From contig SBHC01000040.1 of the NCBI GenBank assembly GCA_006226375.1, positions 1-64,000 on the forward strand: DNA of 64,000 nt, read 5' to 3'. Shown in pieces: positions 8,119 to 17,093 of this stretch. A model generated the notes under the pieces. The model was not told the origin of the DNA, made no database searches, and saw only the letters and a program-made list of their open reading frames with translations. How positions within the stretch are numbered: position 1 is the stretch's first letter; each line of letters opens with the position of its first letter. The DNA comes from Deltaproteobacteria bacterium. GTDB lineage: Bacteria; Myxococcota_C; UBA6777. A program made the translations under genes and the position numbers.

Positions 8119-8766
8119 TCAGCCCATTAAGGCAGCCATCCAAGTGACAAGGCTAATCAAGTGGAGCATGCCCACTGCAACTCTCTGTTGGGTGGAGAAT
8201 CGACCCCAAAACCAGAGCAGAAGGGCCATGCTCCCGAGCCATAGCAAGTACATGAGGGCAGCAAAGAAAGTCCGTATAGAGGATGGACCAGGTGTTTCCT
8301 GGAACATGTGGAGCAGCTGCTTCTTAAATGTTGCCTGTTGGACTGCAGTTTTGCCTGGGCTGAGGTGTGTAAACGATTCGGCTAGCTTGACTTGGCAACG
8401 TTTGAGCAGGGTAGGGTACGGTTGGTACACACTGCGAATCGCGGAGAGGGCGTTGCGCAGGTGCTGGAGGGCCATGATTGCCTGCTCCCATTTGCCCTGT
8501 TGGTAGGACAAATCGCTGATCTTCAACAGCCGCTGTGCGGCGACCAACGTGTAACGATTGCCCGGTGTGTACCACCGAATGGTCCGACCGTACTGGCGAA
8601 TCGCTCCCTCCAATGCACCATCGTGGAGGAGTGTTTCCGCGCGTGCAAAAACAGTGCGAGAAGAGAGAAACGAACGCAGGTAGGTCGCACCTAGCACCGT
8701 AAAGGTGGCGAGCAGAAGATAGGGCCAGCTGTGTTTCCAGACGGGGGTGGTGAGATGGACAGACAT
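8119..8766 (-). CDS. Membrane protein with TPR-like periplasmic or cytosolic loop
   Basis: 215 aa, not assigned to a family. One transmembrane helix near residues 15-30 (WPYLLLATFTVLGATYL), a helical middle (45-135) that looks like two or three tetratricopeptide-type hairpins (GALEGAIRQYGRTIRWY, GKWEQAIMALQHLRNAL), and two more helices near 168-212. Its start is nine bases after the ABC permease stop, so it is the third gene of the exporter operon and may be an accessory subunit. Confidence 0.75.
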   Translation of the reverse strand: MSVHLTTPVWKHSWPYLLLATFTVLGATYLRSFLSSRTVFARAETLLHDGALEGAIRQYGRTIRWYTPGNRYTLVAAQRLLKISDLSYQQGKWEQAIMALQHLRNALSAIRSVYQPYPTLLKRCQVKLAESFTHLSPGKTAVQQATFKKQLLHMFQETPGPSSIRTFFAALMYLLWLGSMALLLWFWGRFSTQQRVAVGMLHLISLVTWMAALMG

Positions 8767-8775
8767 TGGGTCTGT

Positions 8776-9540
8776 TTAGATGAAGTCGCGACGGGAGAAA
8801 AACACGATAGCGAGGAACAAGAAGCCTGCGATGTAGCTGAGCGCAAACGCTGAATTGACAAGCACATCTGTGGTCGAAATCAACTCTCCGTGCACTACGC
8901 GATTGCCCACGTTGAGCAACGAGAGGTTGGGAAGGATGGTGGTGGCCTTCAGGAGTCCTCTGACAACTTGGTCTTCCGTTTTGGAGATGACCAGATAGAT
9001 ATCCGGCATCAAGCGACCAAACAAGAAAATAAAGAATGTAAACAAGCCGCTGAAGAATGGAGTGGTGAAGGAGGAGCAAAACAGCGCCACGCTAATCACC
9101 AACATAATCTCCATCCAATACAAAAAGACGGCCAGATAGATGTTGAAGTCGATGTACTGTTGTTGGTACAGAATCAACAGGGTAAACACTGCTGTGAGCG
9201 TTACGATCTGAACCAGAGCGGTCAGGACCATCCCCAAGTATTTCCCAAGGATGAACTGGTATCGGTTGATGGGTTTGGAGATGATGGTGTAGATGGTTCG
9301 CTTGTCGATCTCTTTGTGAACAAGGCTGACCCCCGTGAAGATCGCAATCAACACGCCAAACAGGGATATCGCGGTCAGGCCCATATCTGTGGTGACCTTG
9401 ACTGGGTGTCCTAGCGACATCTCTCCCAACACCAAGGCGGCCATCATCATCAGCATCGCGAAGAACAGAATCGCGTAGAGAATCTTGTCGCGGATGGCTT
9501 CGCGGAAGGTATTGCGTCCGATGGCAAGAATCTTAAACAC
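8776..9540 (-). CDS. ABC-2 type transporter permease
   Basis: 254 aa from a GTG start at 9540, chosen because GGAG lies seven bases upstream and the longer frame (to 9660) would overlap the ATPase gene by 92 bases. VFKILAIGRNTFREAIRDK is the usual N-terminus of ABC-2 permeases with an amphipathic helix before TM1. Six hydrophobic segments follow. The family exports lipids, polysaccharides, antibiotics or proteins; the substrate cannot be read from the sequence. Pairs with the ATPase 28 bases upstream. Confidence 0.88.
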   Translation of the reverse strand: MFKILAIGRNTFREAIRDKILYAILFFAMLMMMAALVLGEMSLGHPVKVTTDMGLTAISLFGVLIAIFTGVSLVHKEIDKRTIYTIISKPINRYQFILGKYLGMVLTALVQIVTLTAVFTLLILYQQQYIDFNIYLAVFLYWMEIMLVISVALFCSSFTTPFFSGLFTFFIFLFGRLMPDIYLVISKTEDQVVRGLLKATTILPNLSLLNVGNRVVHGELISTTDVLVNSAFALSYIAGFLFLAIVFFSRRDFI

Positions 9541-9568
9541 AGTGAAACTCCACTTCCGGCGTTCGGGC

Positions 9569-10513
9569 TTAGTCAGCGTTGGGGGATTGGACTTGCTGGA
9601 CAAACAGATCTTCCAGGGTGCCTTTCTGAGGTGCGAGGGCTTCGATGCGCCCTCCTTCACGAAGCACCAACTGGATCGCTTCCTGGATATCGTTTTCGCT
9701 CAACACAACAGTGAGGCGGTCGCCTGGAATCACAACCCGTTTGGACATGGACCGCAGCTGGTCATTGGTCAGGCTTGGGATGCCAGAGACAGTCAACTCG
9801 ATCTCGTGCTCCTTCAATTCTCCGAGCAATTCCGAGAGCGTTCCCAGCTTGCGAAGCTGACCTTTGATGAGAATCGCGACCCTGTCGCAGATCATCTCCA
9901 CGTCCTGAAGAATATGGGACGATAGAAAGACGGTCTTTCCCTGGTCTTTCAGGTTGAAGATGATATCTCGGACCTCTTTGCGGCCCAGCGGATCAAGCCC
10001 GCTCATCGGCTCATCCAAGACCACGAGGTCCGGGTCGTTGATCAACGCTTGGGCAATTCCAACACGTTGAATCATTCCCTTGGAATACTTACGAAGTGGG
10101 ATGTCGCGGGCGTGTGAAAGACCGACTTGTTCGAGCAATCGTTCCACCCGGGTGGGGCGGATGGAACTCGATAGGCCAAACAGACGGCTGTAGAAGTCGA
10201 GAAACTCCGAACCTGTAAGGTACTCATAAAAGTACGGATGCTCCGGCAAAAATCCGACGCGCGCTTTGGCTCTCACGTCGTGTGCAGGGGCACCGAACAA
10301 GTTGGCTTCTCCCGAGGAGGGAAAAATCAAACCCATCAGCATCTTGATGGTGGTTGTTTTGCCTGCTCCGTTGGGTCCAAGAAACCCAAAAATCTCCCCG
10401 GGGTGGACTTCCAGCGAGAGACCCCGGACAGCATGGACACGCTTGCGCCAAAAGCCAATCCGAAACTCCTTGTGAAGGTCCTTTATTTGGATGATCGGTG
10501 TGGTTGTACTCAC
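9569..10513 (-). CDS. ABC transporter ATP-binding protein
   Basis: 314 aa. Walker A GPNGAGKTTT, Q-loop region, signature YSKGMIQRV (variant of LSGGQ), Walker B LVVLDEPMSGLDP and H-loop SSHIL are all present, followed by a 90-residue C-terminal regulatory domain. I take GTG 10513 (AGGAG seven bases upstream) rather than ATG 10519, which is too close to that site; the frame open to 10654 is unsupported. This is the cytosolic engine of the exporter formed with 8776-9540, of the CcmA/NatA/GldA-like class. Confidence 0.92.
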   Translation of the reverse strand: MSTTTPIIQIKDLHKEFRIGFWRKRVHAVRGLSLEVHPGEIFGFLGPNGAGKTTTIKMLMGLIFPSSGEANLFGAPAHDVRAKARVGFLPEHPYFYEYLTGSEFLDFYSRLFGLSSSIRPTRVERLLEQVGLSHARDIPLRKYSKGMIQRVGIAQALINDPDLVVLDEPMSGLDPLGRKEVRDIIFNLKDQGKTVFLSSHILQDVEMICDRVAILIKGQLRKLGTLSELLGELKEHEIELTVSGIPSLTNDQLRSMSKRVVIPGDRLTVVLSENDIQEAIQLVLREGGRIEALAPQKGTLEDLFVQQVQSPNAD

Positions 10514-11033
10514 CGTCATTCTCCTTGCATGAGATAGAGTGAAGCTGCACAGAAACCCAAAGAACACTTGGGGAATTTCTTGTTTACTTCCAAACATCCT
10601 GATGGTGATGATTGCAACACCACCATCGGTTGCTACCAAATCAGCCACATCCACGCCAAATGTTGACCCAATGTCGGGTGGTCCAAGGTGAAGTTATAGA
10701 GCGTGGTGCGTAGCGTTTATACCGGAAAAGGTGTCATGAAGCAAGCAGGATGTCAGCCTGTCTCAGCTCTCCAAACTTCCCTATCCCTTGGTCTCCAAGC
10801 TCCTCTTTGGTTGTGTTCTGCCAGCCTTGTGAGGAGACTTTGGGGCAGGAAGAAATCGGTGACTTTGAGCTTCCGCTGTCGCTTGGGCTGTGGCGTTCTT
10901 GACGCTATGGAGCGGTCTCCCTATCATGGCCGCTTTGTCTTTGTTGGCCTCACTTGGATTGGCGTTGGAGTTGCCGCGTCATGGATTCAGGGTGAGGTTC
11001 TTTTCCTACTCTTCTCGCAAAACAGGGTTCGGC
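10514..11033. other. Divergent intergenic region, no secure gene
   Basis: About 520 bases between the ABC operon and the MshEN gene. A 125-codon plus frame at 10703-11080 overlaps the next gene out of frame and shows no family signs. The frame of the next gene stays open back to GTG 10890 and would add a hydrophobic segment; see that entry. Confidence 0.4.
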
Positions 11034-13562
11034 ATGTCCTTTCGACTGGGGTACCATCTGGTTCAGCAAAACGCGGTTGACCTGGAGTCTATGGACCGCG
11101 CGGTGCGTCGACAGCTTCTTCTTGGAGGAAGTCTGGACACCAGCTTGTTGGAGTTGGAGCTTGTCTCCCTTCACACTCTGCAACATGCTCTGCCCAAGGC
11201 TTTGGAACAAAAGACTCCTCCCAAAAAGTGGCTAGAGAAACCGGAGTCCGACGCTCTCTCTTTCTTGCCTCTCCCATTGGTGGAGCAACTTCAGATTGTT
11301 CCAGTGGCCTTGGAGAAGCGCACGGCGCATATCTTGGTGGCTGATGTGGGTCCTCCAGCCGAACATCTGCCGTTGTCGTATTGGTTTCATCGCGACGTCA
11401 AAGTGTATCCTGTTCCCCATGTGGTTTTGTGGCACGGACTTCATCGTCTCTACCGCTTGCCCATCCCCGATCGTCTCAAAACGTTGGCGCAGCGTCTGCC
11501 TTGCGAAGACATGTTCCAGGCCCCAGAAGCTTGGAGTTCGATGTGGAGCCCTGCGCCTGTGAAGACTCCGCCCAAACAGGTTGAGCCTGTACAAAAGGAG
11601 CTTGGAGCAGGAGAGAAAACTCCTCCTGAGCACGCAGAGCTTTCTTTTCCGGAGACCGCCCCGTTTGTCTCCGGTGAGGAGCCGACCAAACCGGCTTCTC
11701 CCTCTCCCTCAAGAACCGAAAAACGGCCTGGCTTCAATGGAACGCAGAAGCCTTCGCTTAAGGGTGATGAGATCAACCGAACCACCATCGTTCCCGATCC
11801 GGATGGTCCCAGAGAGACGGTGAAAGTAGAGCAGTCCTCTACCCGGCGTAAGGTGTTCCGGGAAGAAGAACAAACCAACCCATCCAAGACGTTTCCCCAG
11901 GGCCTTCGACAGGTTGAGGAGACTACTGCAAAGAGTGAGCCTCCCGAGTCAACGCACCGAAAGAAAAAACGGATCACGCCTACGTTCGAGAACGCTCCTA
12001 CGCCAAAGGTGGATGTGTCACCCATTCCTGACGCTGCAACAGAGGTCTATCGACAGACGCAGACTCCCGAAGACCGTGCACCAGCTTCCCGTCTGGACTT
12101 GCCTCCTGTGGACTCTCTTCGTAGCGCGTTCCGAAAGTCGAACGAGGCTTTGAAAGATGAAGCAACACGGGTGGAGGGGCAGGAGCGTCCAGCTTCCGAA
12201 GCCGCCATGCTGTCGAAAACCAAAGCTGCAACGGTGCAGACGCCTTCGTCCTTGCGCGACACCATCACGGAGCGAAAAGCATCCTCTCTTGGGAAAGACA
12301 AGGCTCCGCGCAACGCTCCCCGGCCCGAACCCAACGGTGACACCTCGGAAGGATTGGCTTTGACGTCCGAAAATGCCGTGAAAGAGGGGGACAACATCGC
12401 TCCCTTTGAGACAAGCCTGGACCTGTCCGTGGCTGTGAACGCTGTGGAGCAAAGGCTCAAACAAGACACAGAGCCAGCGCCTCCTCCTCATGCGATCTTC
12501 GAGTTGGCTGAGCTGTTTAAGCCGGAGCTTCCAGGGCCTCATACTGTTCCAGGCTTGCCTGCGTTCCCAGCTGCGATGGAAGGCCGAGAAAACGATATCT
12601 TCCCAGAAGTGACCATGCCCGACACGGGTTGGATGACCCTCACCGAAGAAGACGAGCAGGTGGATGTTGCCATTCAACTTGACGAAGTCACGGACTCTCA
12701 AGAGCAGGATTCCCTGGATACCGATGAGTCTGTGGATGTAAAGGTTGAGCTGGATGAGTACCTGGGTCAGTGGGATGAGACCCTTCGGAAGCCTCTGCTC
12801 AAGAGGCTCTCGCTCAAAGGGTCATCGTTGATTCCAATGATGCTTTTGTCCATTCCCGCGATGGAGCAGATGCCCACACAAAACCGCGCTCTTAAAGAGC
12901 GAATGGAGCGCCTTGTCGAGCTTTGTGACGCCATCGGTGAGCCAGCCTTGTTTCGCCTGTTGCAGATCGTGGAGAAAGGCAAGGACGTTGCTCGGATGCA
13001 AGCCATCACCTTGTTGGGTGAGTGGCAACCTCCTCGGGCCATCGCTCCTTTGTTGCAGCGCTTGCTTCATGAGAAGAGTCCAACGCTGCAGCGTATGATC
13101 TGCAACAACTTGCGACAACACCGGGGTCGTGAGGAGTTTGACAAGCTGCTCGCGTTTCTACGGGACAACCTGGAGTCGGATGACAAACAGCGACTCCAAA
13201 AAGCCCTCTTCTTCTTGGGGCATCTCCGTGTGGTGGAAGCCGTTGCCGACGTGATGGTGTTGCTCCAGCATGACGACGCAGCCATCCGTGAGTCGGCTCT
13301 AGAGATTCTTCGACTGCTGACCCTGCAAAACTTCGATGGGGAGTGGGAAACCTGGTCGTCCTGGTGGGGCGACCATGGACAAGAGAGTCGAAAACAGTGG
13401 ATCCTGAACGCGATGCATCACCCCGAACTCTCGGTTCGGACGCAGGTGAAAGAGGAACTTCGCTTGGAGTTCGGTGACGACTTTGGCTTCGTACCCGATG
13501 CCTCCCACGAAGAGAGAGAAACCGTCCGCAAGCTCGCAGCGCTGTGGATCAAGCAAGGTTAG
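11034..13562 (+). CDS. MshEN (GspE N-terminal) domain protein with C-terminal HEAT repeats
   Basis: 842 aa from ATG 11034. The first 150 residues match the GspE/PilB N-terminal (MshEN) fold: FRLGYHLVQQNAVD, LLLGGSLDTSLLEL, then a second half with LLEQLQIVPVAL-type sequence. This domain binds cyclic di-GMP in MshE, but here there is no ATPase after it. Residues about 180-580 are Pro/Glu/Lys/Thr-rich and disordered. Residues about 600-842 are helical HEAT-like repeats (VARMQAITLLGEWQPPRAI, AAIRESALEILRLL). The start could be GTG 10890, which adds a hydrophobic segment, but known members begin at the MSFRLG motif. Likely regulatory scaffold. First gene of a three-gene unit. Confidence 0.8.
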   Translation: MSFRLGYHLVQQNAVDLESMDRAVRRQLLLGGSLDTSLLELELVSLHTLQHALPKALEQKTPPKKWLEKPESDALSFLPLPLVEQLQIVPVALEKRTAHILVADVGPPAEHLPLSYWFHRDVKVYPVPHVVLWHGLHRLYRLPIPDRLKTLAQRLPCEDMFQAPEAWSSMWSPAPVKTPPKQVEPVQKELGAGEKTPPEHAELSFPETAPFVSGEEPTKPASPSPSRTEKRPGFNGTQKPSLKGDEINRTTIVPDPDGPRETVKVEQSSTRRKVFREEEQTNPSKTFPQGLRQVEETTAKSEPPESTHRKKKRITPTFENAPTPKVDVSPIPDAATEVYRQTQTPEDRAPASRLDLPPVDSLRSAFRKSNEALKDEATRVEGQERPASEAAMLSKTKAATVQTPSSLRDTITERKASSLGKDKAPRNAPRPEPNGDTSEGLALTSENAVKEGDNIAPFETSLDLSVAVNAVEQRLKQDTEPAPPPHAIFELAELFKPELPGPHTVPGLPAFPAAMEGRENDIFPEVTMPDTGWMTLTEEDEQVDVAIQLDEVTDSQEQDSLDTDESVDVKVELDEYLGQWDETLRKPLLKRLSLKGSSLIPMMLLSIPAMEQMPTQNRALKERMERLVELCDAIGEPALFRLLQIVEKGKDVARMQAITLLGEWQPPRAIAPLLQRLLHEKSPTLQRMICNNLRQHRGREEFDKLLAFLRDNLESDDKQRLQKALFFLGHLRVVEAVADVMVLLQHDDAAIRESALEILRLLTLQNFDGEWETWSSWWGDHGQESRKQWILNAMHHPELSVRTQVKEELRLEFGDDFGFVPDASHEERETVRKLAALWIKQG

Positions 13563-13564
13563 AC

Positions 13565-14038
13565 ATGTCCATCTCACTCCGAAATCTCGGCTCATGGTGC
13601 AAAGCTATGGCTTTGTTTCTGCTGTGCTTGGGTTTGTCGGGGTGTCCTCCCGTTTCTTCTTCCTCGGATGCTGGTTCCCTGCCTGAAAACTGTTACAATC
13701 CTGAGCCTGGAAGTCCTGTGATTCGGTCGTTTACGTTCGCCGGTGCGATCCCACAGATGCCTCATGTGCTGCGTTTTGCGATCGACTGGGAGGACGCCAA
13801 CGCCAACCTCAAGGGTGGCTCCTTTCAATTCACGGTTGACGGTGAAAAGCGTCCCCTTCAAATCCTCCCTGACCGGTTCGTCTCCAACAACCCTTCGGGC
13901 GCTTTCTCTCTGTCACTTGTGCTTTCGTCGAGTGACTTTGTGGAAGGTCGAAAGGTCACCGTTTCGTTTGTTCTCTTCGACAAAGGAGGGCTGGCTTCCA
14001 ACCGGCCGGAGATGGTGTTGGAGGTGAAACAACGATGA
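13565..14038 (+). CDS. Lipoprotein of unknown function
   Basis: 157 aa. Signal peptide with lipobox LGLSG-C near residue 25, followed by a Ser-rich linker and a beta-rich domain. AAGG six bases before ATG 13565, which is two bases after the upstream stop. Its own stop overlaps the next ATG (ATGA), so it is translationally coupled to the matrixin downstream; a role in handling or anchoring that protease is an inference. Confidence 0.8.
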   Translation: MSISLRNLGSWCKAMALFLLCLGLSGCPPVSSSSDAGSLPENCYNPEPGSPVIRSFTFAGAIPQMPHVLRFAIDWEDANANLKGGSFQFTVDGEKRPLQILPDRFVSNNPSGAFSLSLVLSSSDFVEGRKVTVSFVLFDKGGLASNRPEMVLEVKQR

Positions 14039-14925
14039 GAGTCCATTCTTTCCTTGTGTCTATGAGCGGGTTGGGGCTTCGTTGTGTCGTTGTTCTTCTT
14101 GGAATTCTCGGATGTCTTGGGAGCGATGTGTCTCAAGTACAGGCCTACGTTCTCAAGCGGACCCAGTCCGGACTCCCTGTGGCTTGGACTTCCATGCCAG
14201 TGTCGTATTGGGTGGACGCCAACGGGAGTCAGAGCTTGCCGGATGAGAGCGAAGCCCAGATCGTGCAACAAGCCTTTCAAGTGTGGTCACAGGTAGACTG
14301 TGCGCGCATCTCGTTTCGTTACGAGGGGCTGACGCAACGCGCTGAAATTGCTGTCTCCAGCGTGGGAAACAACGCCAATCACGTGCTGTGGGTTCGTTCG
14401 CCAGACCGCTGGCCTTTTCCGGCCAATGCGATTGCAGTGACTCAGTTGACATGGGTTCCCGACACCGGCGCTTTGGTCGACGCCGATCTGGCCTTTCGTG
14501 ACTTTGGTATCAAGTGGTCCACCACAGAGGTTCCTCAAGAAGGACACCATGACCTGTTGAACACTGCGGTGCACGAGATCGGTCATTTCTTGGGTTTGGA
14601 CCACTCGACAGTGCCAAGCGCGACCATGTTTGCGGAAGCTCCTATCGGCGAGATGCAGAAGCGTGATCTGGCTTCGGATGATCGGGAAGGTGTGTGTTTT
14701 CTCTATCCGTCGAACCCTTCTCCTTTCCAATGGACCGTCACATCTTCCAAGTCTGGACTCACGACATGTGACGCTGGAAACTCCGAGCCCACGGGTGGAA
14801 CCGCAGGAGGCTGTCAACTGGGAACGGATGGAACGGTCGGGTGGAGTTGGCTTTGGACACTTCTCATTTTCTCCTTCCTTTGGTATCTATGCTCCCTTTC
14901 ATATCACCGAGTTCAACGTTCCTAA
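14035..14925 (+). CDS. Matrixin-family secreted metalloprotease
   Basis: 296 aa. Signal peptide (about 1-38), catalytic domain with zinc motif HEIGHFLGLDH and Met-turn SATMFAE, then a short Gly/Thr-rich linker and a C-terminal hydrophobic helix (WSWLWTLLIFSFLWYL) with a basic end. The tail resembles a MYXO-CTERM anchor but has a weaker Arg cluster than the 2811-4973 protein. It is the short, repeat-free version of the same enzyme type. Overlaps the lipoprotein gene by four bases. Confidence 0.88.
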   Translation: MRVHSFLVSMSGLGLRCVVVLLGILGCLGSDVSQVQAYVLKRTQSGLPVAWTSMPVSYWVDANGSQSLPDESEAQIVQQAFQVWSQVDCARISFRYEGLTQRAEIAVSSVGNNANHVLWVRSPDRWPFPANAIAVTQLTWVPDTGALVDADLAFRDFGIKWSTTEVPQEGHHDLLNTAVHEIGHFLGLDHSTVPSATMFAEAPIGEMQKRDLASDDREGVCFLYPSNPSPFQWTVTSSKSGLTTCDAGNSEPTGGTAGGCQLGTDGTVGWSWLWTLLIFSFLWYLCSLSYHRVQRS

Positions 14926-14959
14926 GCCAGTGTTATAGAGTTTGATAGGAGGTCTCCGA

Positions 14960-16585
14960 ATGACCGAAACGGTCCAAAACAAAGAAAAAGAGTCTGAGAA
15001 GAAACCAGGTTTGAGCCTGACGACCCAAATTGGGATTGCGCTGGTCTTGGGGATCGCGCTGGGCGTTTGGTTCCCTGATGTTGCTATCTCGTTTCGGTTC
15101 GTCGGCGAGATCTTCATGGCCGCCCTGAAAATGCTGATTGTTCCCCTCATTGTCGTTACGATGATTGTTGGGGTTGCCTCACTCGGAACACCCAAGGAGT
15201 TGGGCCGACTTGGGGGAAGGGCTGTCATTTATTACTTCGCAACCACGGCGTTGGCTGTTGTTGTGGGCTTAATCGCAGTCAACCTGATGAAGCCAGGCGA
15301 AGCTCCTTTGCCTGCGAACATTCAGACCTCACTTCAGAAGACACTCGGCAGCCAGAAGGGCTCTCCTACGTCCTTGTCGATGAAGCATGTGTCGCAGATT
15401 CAGAAGGCATTTGAAGCCCACCTCGTCGATGGCTTGGACAAGAAAGATGACAAGAAGCGCAAGAAGGCAGCGGTGCTGGCGCAGCAAGCGTCTGCTTCGT
15501 TTGCGGTCACGCTTCGTACGTACTTGAAAAGTCAGGTTGCACCCAAGGGCAAGACGAAAGAGAAGGCCGCTCCCATCACACAAGCAATGTGGATGCAACG
15601 TGCGACTGGCGCGCTTCGGGCTGAGCTTGTGTTTGCCAGGGTCGGGATGCGACAGACGGTCAAGGCGGCTGCGGAGCTTCGGGCACGCAGCCAGCGAAAG
15701 GGACCTCCGCTTACAGTGGACCGCTTCTTGTACATGCAAATCAAGAAGATCTTGATGAATCCCTTTGAGGCCATGGCCAAGGGTAACGTGCTTGGGATTA
15801 TCGTGTTTTCTCTACTGTTGGGGCTGGTTTTGGTCACCTTGGGTGCCCGAGGACGACCGGCTCTTGACTTGGCTGAGAGCCTGAACGAAGCGATGATGAA
15901 GCTTGTTGAATGGATCATGCTGTTGACTCCCTACGGTGTGTTCTCCCTGATCGCCTATCAGGTCGCCAGGAGCGGGTGGGATATCTTGCTTCTGCTGGGC
16001 AAGTACATGCTGTGTGTTCTGGTCGCTTTGTTCGTTCATGGCTTTATCATTTTGCCCATCTTGCTGTTGATTCTGGGACGACGTTCGCCGCTCCAATTCT
16101 TCTCGCAAGTTCGAAGCGCTTTGGGTGTTGCGTTCAGCACCTCTTCGTCGTCGGCCACTCTCCCTGTGTCGATGGAAGTGTCCGAACACAATGCCCAAGT
16201 CCCCGCTAAAGTCTCGGGCTTTGTCCTGCCCTTGGGTGCAACCATCAACATGGATGGAACCGCTCTGTACGAAGCCATCGCTGCCTTGTTCATTGCTCAA
16301 ATCTACGGCATTGATCTGGGTCTTGGCGCACAGATCCTGATCTTTATGACGGCTGCCCTCGCTGCGATTGGCGCTGCTGGAATCCCAAGCGCAGGTACGG
16401 TCACGATGGTCATGGTGCTTAGCGCCGTTGGACTTCCCCTCTCGGGGATCGGCCTCATTCTCGCTGTTGACCGGGTCCTCGACATGTGCCGAACCACCGT
16501 CAATGTGTGGGGTGACTTGATCGGAGCTGCGATTCTTGGACGCTGGGAACAAGACGAAGAGGGGCAAGCGGAAGCCTCAACGTAA
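14960..16585 (+). CDS. Dicarboxylate/amino acid:cation symporter (DAACS/SLC1 family) with a large insert
   Basis: 541 aa, over 100 longer than GltP/DctA. ATG 14960 has AGGAGG seven bases upstream. Family motifs are intact: Ser-rich SSSSATLP (hairpin HP1), NMDGTAL (TM7), GIPSAGT (HP2) and DRVLDMCRTTVNVWGD (TM8). Between TM3 and TM4, residues about 120-260, is a Lys/Arg/Gln-rich, helical, non-membrane insert absent from textbook bacterial members. Expected to import C4-dicarboxylates or Glu/Asp with Na+ or H+. Stands alone between the matrixin and SET genes. Confidence 0.92.
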   Translation: MTETVQNKEKESEKKPGLSLTTQIGIALVLGIALGVWFPDVAISFRFVGEIFMAALKMLIVPLIVVTMIVGVASLGTPKELGRLGGRAVIYYFATTALAVVVGLIAVNLMKPGEAPLPANIQTSLQKTLGSQKGSPTSLSMKHVSQIQKAFEAHLVDGLDKKDDKKRKKAAVLAQQASASFAVTLRTYLKSQVAPKGKTKEKAAPITQAMWMQRATGALRAELVFARVGMRQTVKAAAELRARSQRKGPPLTVDRFLYMQIKKILMNPFEAMAKGNVLGIIVFSLLLGLVLVTLGARGRPALDLAESLNEAMMKLVEWIMLLTPYGVFSLIAYQVARSGWDILLLLGKYMLCVLVALFVHGFIILPILLLILGRRSPLQFFSQVRSALGVAFSTSSSSATLPVSMEVSEHNAQVPAKVSGFVLPLGATINMDGTALYEAIAALFIAQIYGIDLGLGAQILIFMTAALAAIGAAGIPSAGTVTMVMVLSAVGLPLSGIGLILAVDRVLDMCRTTVNVWGDLIGAAILGRWEQDEEGQAEAST

Positions 16586-16595
16586 GGCAGACTAC

Positions 16596-17066
16596 ATGAC
16601 CTCCTCTGTTACAGTTCAAACCACCTCCAAAGGGCGGGGCGTGTTTGCTTCCCGCTCTTTCTCTCCAGACGAGCTTGTTCTTACAGCTCAGGGCGCTCGC
16701 TCTCCCAACCGTCATCCACATTCTTTGCAGATTGGCGCTGACGAACATCTTTTTGTGGATCCACCTGTCCGCTATCTCAATCACTCTTGCGATCCCAACC
16801 TTGGCGTTCGGACCAACGCTCAAGGAACGATCGACTTTGTTGCGATGCGGTCCATCGCTGCAGGGGAAGAGCTTTGCTTTGACTATGCGATGACAGAGAT
16901 GTCGTTGCATGAGGTGGAAACTCAGGCTGAGCGGACCTCTTGTGATTGTGGCACTGAGAATTGTCGGGGCGAGATTGGACAGTATGCAACCTTACCGGAG
17001 GACGTGAAAGCCCGTTACAAAGGGTATTTGGCTGCACACTTGTTGGAGGAACCGGGGAGGACGTAG
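16596..17066 (+). CDS. SET-domain protein (putative lysine methyltransferase)
   Basis: 156 aa. Compact SET domain: GRGVFASRSF near the start, YLNHSCDPN (cofactor-binding pseudoknot), GEELCFDY, and a post-SET Cys cluster CDCGTENCRG that would bind zinc. SET enzymes transfer methyl groups from S-adenosylmethionine to protein lysines; bacterial targets are mostly unknown. Starts ten bases after the symporter stop with AAGG upstream. Confidence 0.88.
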   Translation: MTSSVTVQTTSKGRGVFASRSFSPDELVLTAQGARSPNRHPHSLQIGADEHLFVDPPVRYLNHSCDPNLGVRTNAQGTIDFVAMRSIAAGEELCFDYAMTEMSLHEVETQAERTSCDCGTENCRGEIGQYATLPEDVKARYKGYLAAHLLEEPGRT

Positions 17067-17093
17067 GAACCGGTGGAGCTTGAGGAGGGAGCT

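Noticed and set aside
10703-11080. 125-codon plus frame before the MshEN gene
   Set aside because: Overlaps the better supported gene out of frame and shows no domain.
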